Below are positions 6,914 through 8,448 of a stretch of DNA of 8,448 nucleotides, one piece after another (positions within the stretch are counted from its first letter, which is position 1; every line of letters starts with the position of its first letter). This stretch comes from an uncultured Gammaproteobacteria bacterium (GTDB lineage Bacteria; Pseudomonadota; Gammaproteobacteria; UBA9214). Where the stretch lies: contig CAJQOV010000187.1 in the NCBI GenBank assembly GCA_905480065.1, positions 1-8,448 on the forward strand, in the 5' to 3' direction. A model generated the notes under the pieces. It was not told the DNA's origin, made no database searches, and saw nothing but the letters and a program-made list of their open reading frames with translations. The position numbers and the translations under genes were made by a program.

Positions 6914-6943
6914 CTGATATCCGTGGCGGGGTGCCGCTATACT
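6914..6943 (+). promoter_or_regulatory. Candidate sigma-70 promoter for the downstream membrane protein
   Basis: TATACT (6938-6943) differs from the -10 consensus at one position. CTGATA (6914-6919), 18 bp upstream, matches four of six -35 positions. The predicted start near 6950 leaves a leader of about 26 nt before the ATG at 6976. Its place between the clpB hairpin and the next gene suggests that gene is transcribed on its own. Confidence 0.5.
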
Positions 6944-6975
6944 AGCGCGCGTCCGCGCTACCTGGTCCTGCACCC

Positions 6976-8448
6976 ATGCCCCGCTACCTGAAAGCGCTCC
7001 ACTACCAGCTTTTCCTGCTGTTGCTGTTGCTGGTCCTCTGCGCGGTGATCTACCGGCCCGGTTTGGGTGGCCCCATGCTGCTGGATGACTTCCCGCAGCT
7101 TTCCGGACTGATGGAATCGGACAGCCAGGATTGGCATACCCTGGCCGGCAACTACCTGCTCAGCAACAGCGGACAACTCGGACGGCCGGTGTCGATGGCG
7201 AGTTTCATCGCCAGCGCCATGCTACATGGCAACGACCTCCGATACTGGAAGGCAGCCAACCTGCTGATCCACCTGATGACCGCGCTGGTGGTGTTTTTCC
7301 TTGCCCGGGTCCTGCTGCGCGCCACCTCGCTTGCCGCCGGGAAGGAAGCGGCGGGCTGGCTGGCGCTGCTGGTCGCCGGCCTGTGGCTGCTTCACCCCCT
7401 GCAGGTCAGCACCGTCTTGTATACCGTGCAGCGCATGTCGCAGCTGGCCGCCCTGTTCTGCTTTGCCGGCCTGCTCGCCTACAGCAGCGGACGCATGCGG
7501 CAGGTCAGCGCAAGCGGCGGCGGATGGTGGCAAATCGCCGTGGCCTGGCTGGTGTGCCTGCCGTTGGCGGTGCTCAGCAAGGAGAACGGCGTATTGCTGT
7601 TGCTGCTGCTACCACTGGTGGAACTGGTCGTGTTCCGTGGCGCATCGTTCTCGATCATGCACGCCAAATCTTCCCGGTACCGGTTCGCAGTCACGCTGCT
7701 GCCCGCGATAGTCGGCGGCGTGTACCTGCTGCTGCATTTTGACCAGCTCGTACTTAACAGCTACGCCGCGCGTGAATTTACGCTGACGGAACGACTGCTG
7801 ACCCAGTCGCGGGTGCTGGTCACATATCTCTGCCAGCTGCTGGTGCCGCTGCCGCGCCTGATGGGCTTCTACCATGATGATATCGTTCTCTCCAGGGGAC
7901 TGGTGAATCCTGTCAGTACGCTGGGTTCCATGTTGTTGCTGGCGGGGCTGCTCTGGCTGGCGTGGCGACTGCGGCGCTATCAGCCGCTGGTCACGCTGGG
8001 CATCCTGTTTTTCTTCATCGCACACGCGCTGGAGTCGACCATCTTCCCGCTGGAAATGATGTTCGAGCACCGCAACTATCTCGCCTCATTCGGGGTACTT
8101 CTGGCTGTCGTTGCCGTGCTTGCGCGGCTGGGTCGGCAGCCATGGCTGCAGGCAAGCGTGGGTATTGTCCTGCTGCTGGTCTGTTCCTCGCTCACGTGGG
8201 TGCGGGCCGGCATCTGGGGCTCGACACCCTTGCTGATGCAGCACATCTACGCCGTACATCCCGACTCGAAACGCCTGATTGTCATCAACGCCAACCGCTA
8301 TGCCGATGGCGGGGATTACCCGCGTGCGCTCACGCTGCTCGGCAGGTACGACGATCCCGGTTTCCGTCTCAACCGCCTCTATATTGGCTGCCTGCGCGAC
8401 GGGCGCATCGCGGATGGTGAGTTGCAGGAGATGATTGCCGCCATGCAG
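6976..8448 (+). CDS. Polytopic membrane protein, GT-C/TMTC-like putative glycosyltransferase with TPR-like C-terminus (3' end outside window)
   Basis: An uninterrupted frame of 491 codons runs off the right edge; an in-frame TAG at 6943 and no other start before 6976 fix the ATG. I count about eleven hydrophobic segments (about 10-26, 95-114, 126-144, 156-170, 186-200, 205-220, 236-254, 275-293, 315-331, 336-352, 371-407, the last perhaps two). Asp37-Asp38 in LLDDFPQL lie in the first periplasmic loop, where GT-C enzymes carry an acidic catalytic motif. Further blocks are GRPVSM (69-74), KAANLLIHL (92-100), LHPLQVSTVLYTVQRMSQ (139-156), SKENG (201-205) and FEHRNYLAS (363-371). These resemble bacterial TPR-containing membrane proteins and, more distantly, the TMTC O-mannosyltransferases. 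After about 430 the chain turns soluble and helical (NANRYADGGDYPRALTLL), like the start of TPR repeats. It may glycosylate pili or surface proteins; donor and acceptor are unknown. The ribosome-binding site is weak. Confidence 0.8.
   Translation, partial: MPRYLKALHYQLFLLLLLLVLCAVIYRPGLGGPMLLDDFPQLSGLMESDSQDWHTLAGNYLLSNSGQLGRPVSMASFIASAMLHGNDLRYWKAANLLIHLMTALVVFFLARVLLRATSLAAGKEAAGWLALLVAGLWLLHPLQVSTVLYTVQRMSQLAALFCFAGLLAYSSGRMRQVSASGGGWWQIAVAWLVCLPLAVLSKENGVLLLLLLPLVELVVFRGASFSIMHAKSSRYRFAVTLLPAIVGGVYLLLHFDQLVLNSYAAREFTLTERLLTQSRVLVTYLCQLLVPLPRLMGFYHDDIVLSRGLVNPVSTLGSMLLLAGLLWLAWRLRRYQPLVTLGILFFFIAHALESTIFPLEMMFEHRNYLASFGVLLAVVAVLARLGRQPWLQASVGIVLLLVCSSLTWVRAGIWGSTPLLMQHIYAVHPDSKRLIVINANRYADGGDYPRALTLLGRYDDPGFRLNRLYIGCLRDGRIADGELQEMIAAMQ

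Noticed and set aside
7131..8420. Plus-strand open frames at 7131-7742 and 7962-8420 in the last gene
   Set aside because: They are out of frame with the continuous 491-codon frame from 6976, which has clear membrane segments and motifs. Their translations are Ala/Gly/Arg-rich with no domain, so they are shadows.

Overview
This window is a compact, GC-rich stretch of bacterial chromosome, almost entirely coding, that reads as a gammaproteobacterial housekeeping locus. The diagnostic block is bamD, with rluD-pgeF transcribed away from it and clpB downstream on the rluD strand, as in Escherichia coli and many other Gammaproteobacteria. The nadE visible here is of the long glutamine-dependent type, unlike the short ammonia-dependent enzyme of E. 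coli. With the high GC content this suggests a non-enteric, environmental gammaproteobacterium, possibly a Chromatiales-like lineage. That lineage guess is an inference; no marker RNA gene is present.

Layout, left to right. Bases 1-764 hold the 3' part of nadE on the plus strand, cut by the window edge. It converges on bamD (734-1546, minus), and the two stop-codon ends overlap by 31 bp. An 81-bp gap (1547-1627) separates bamD from rluD and contains a -10-like octamer that reads as a -10 element on both strands. On the plus strand follow rluD (1628-2596), pgeF (2586-3323, overlapping rluD) and a ZIP-family metal transporter (3363-4148), so tightly packed that one operon is likely. A 103-bp gap then carries a near-consensus heat-shock sigma-32 promoter directly ahead of clpB (4252-6852). 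After clpB come a strong inverted repeat without a T-tract, a plausible sigma-70 promoter, and a large polytopic membrane protein (6976 to the window end). That protein is open at the right edge and looks like a GT-C-fold or TMTC-like glycosyltransferase heading into TPR-like helices.

Functionally the genes cover NAD synthesis, outer-membrane protein assembly (BamD), 23S rRNA pseudouridylation (RluD), removal of wrong residues from peptidoglycan precursors (PgeF), divalent metal transport (ZIP) and protein disaggregation (ClpB). Apart from the ZIP gene placed between pgeF and clpB, and the glycosyltransferase-like gene after clpB, this is conserved core genome. I found no CRISPR array, tRNA or rRNA gene, insertion sequence, phage gene, defence system or sign of recent transfer, and nothing that looks like a new multi-gene system. 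The least explained item is the membrane protein at the right end.
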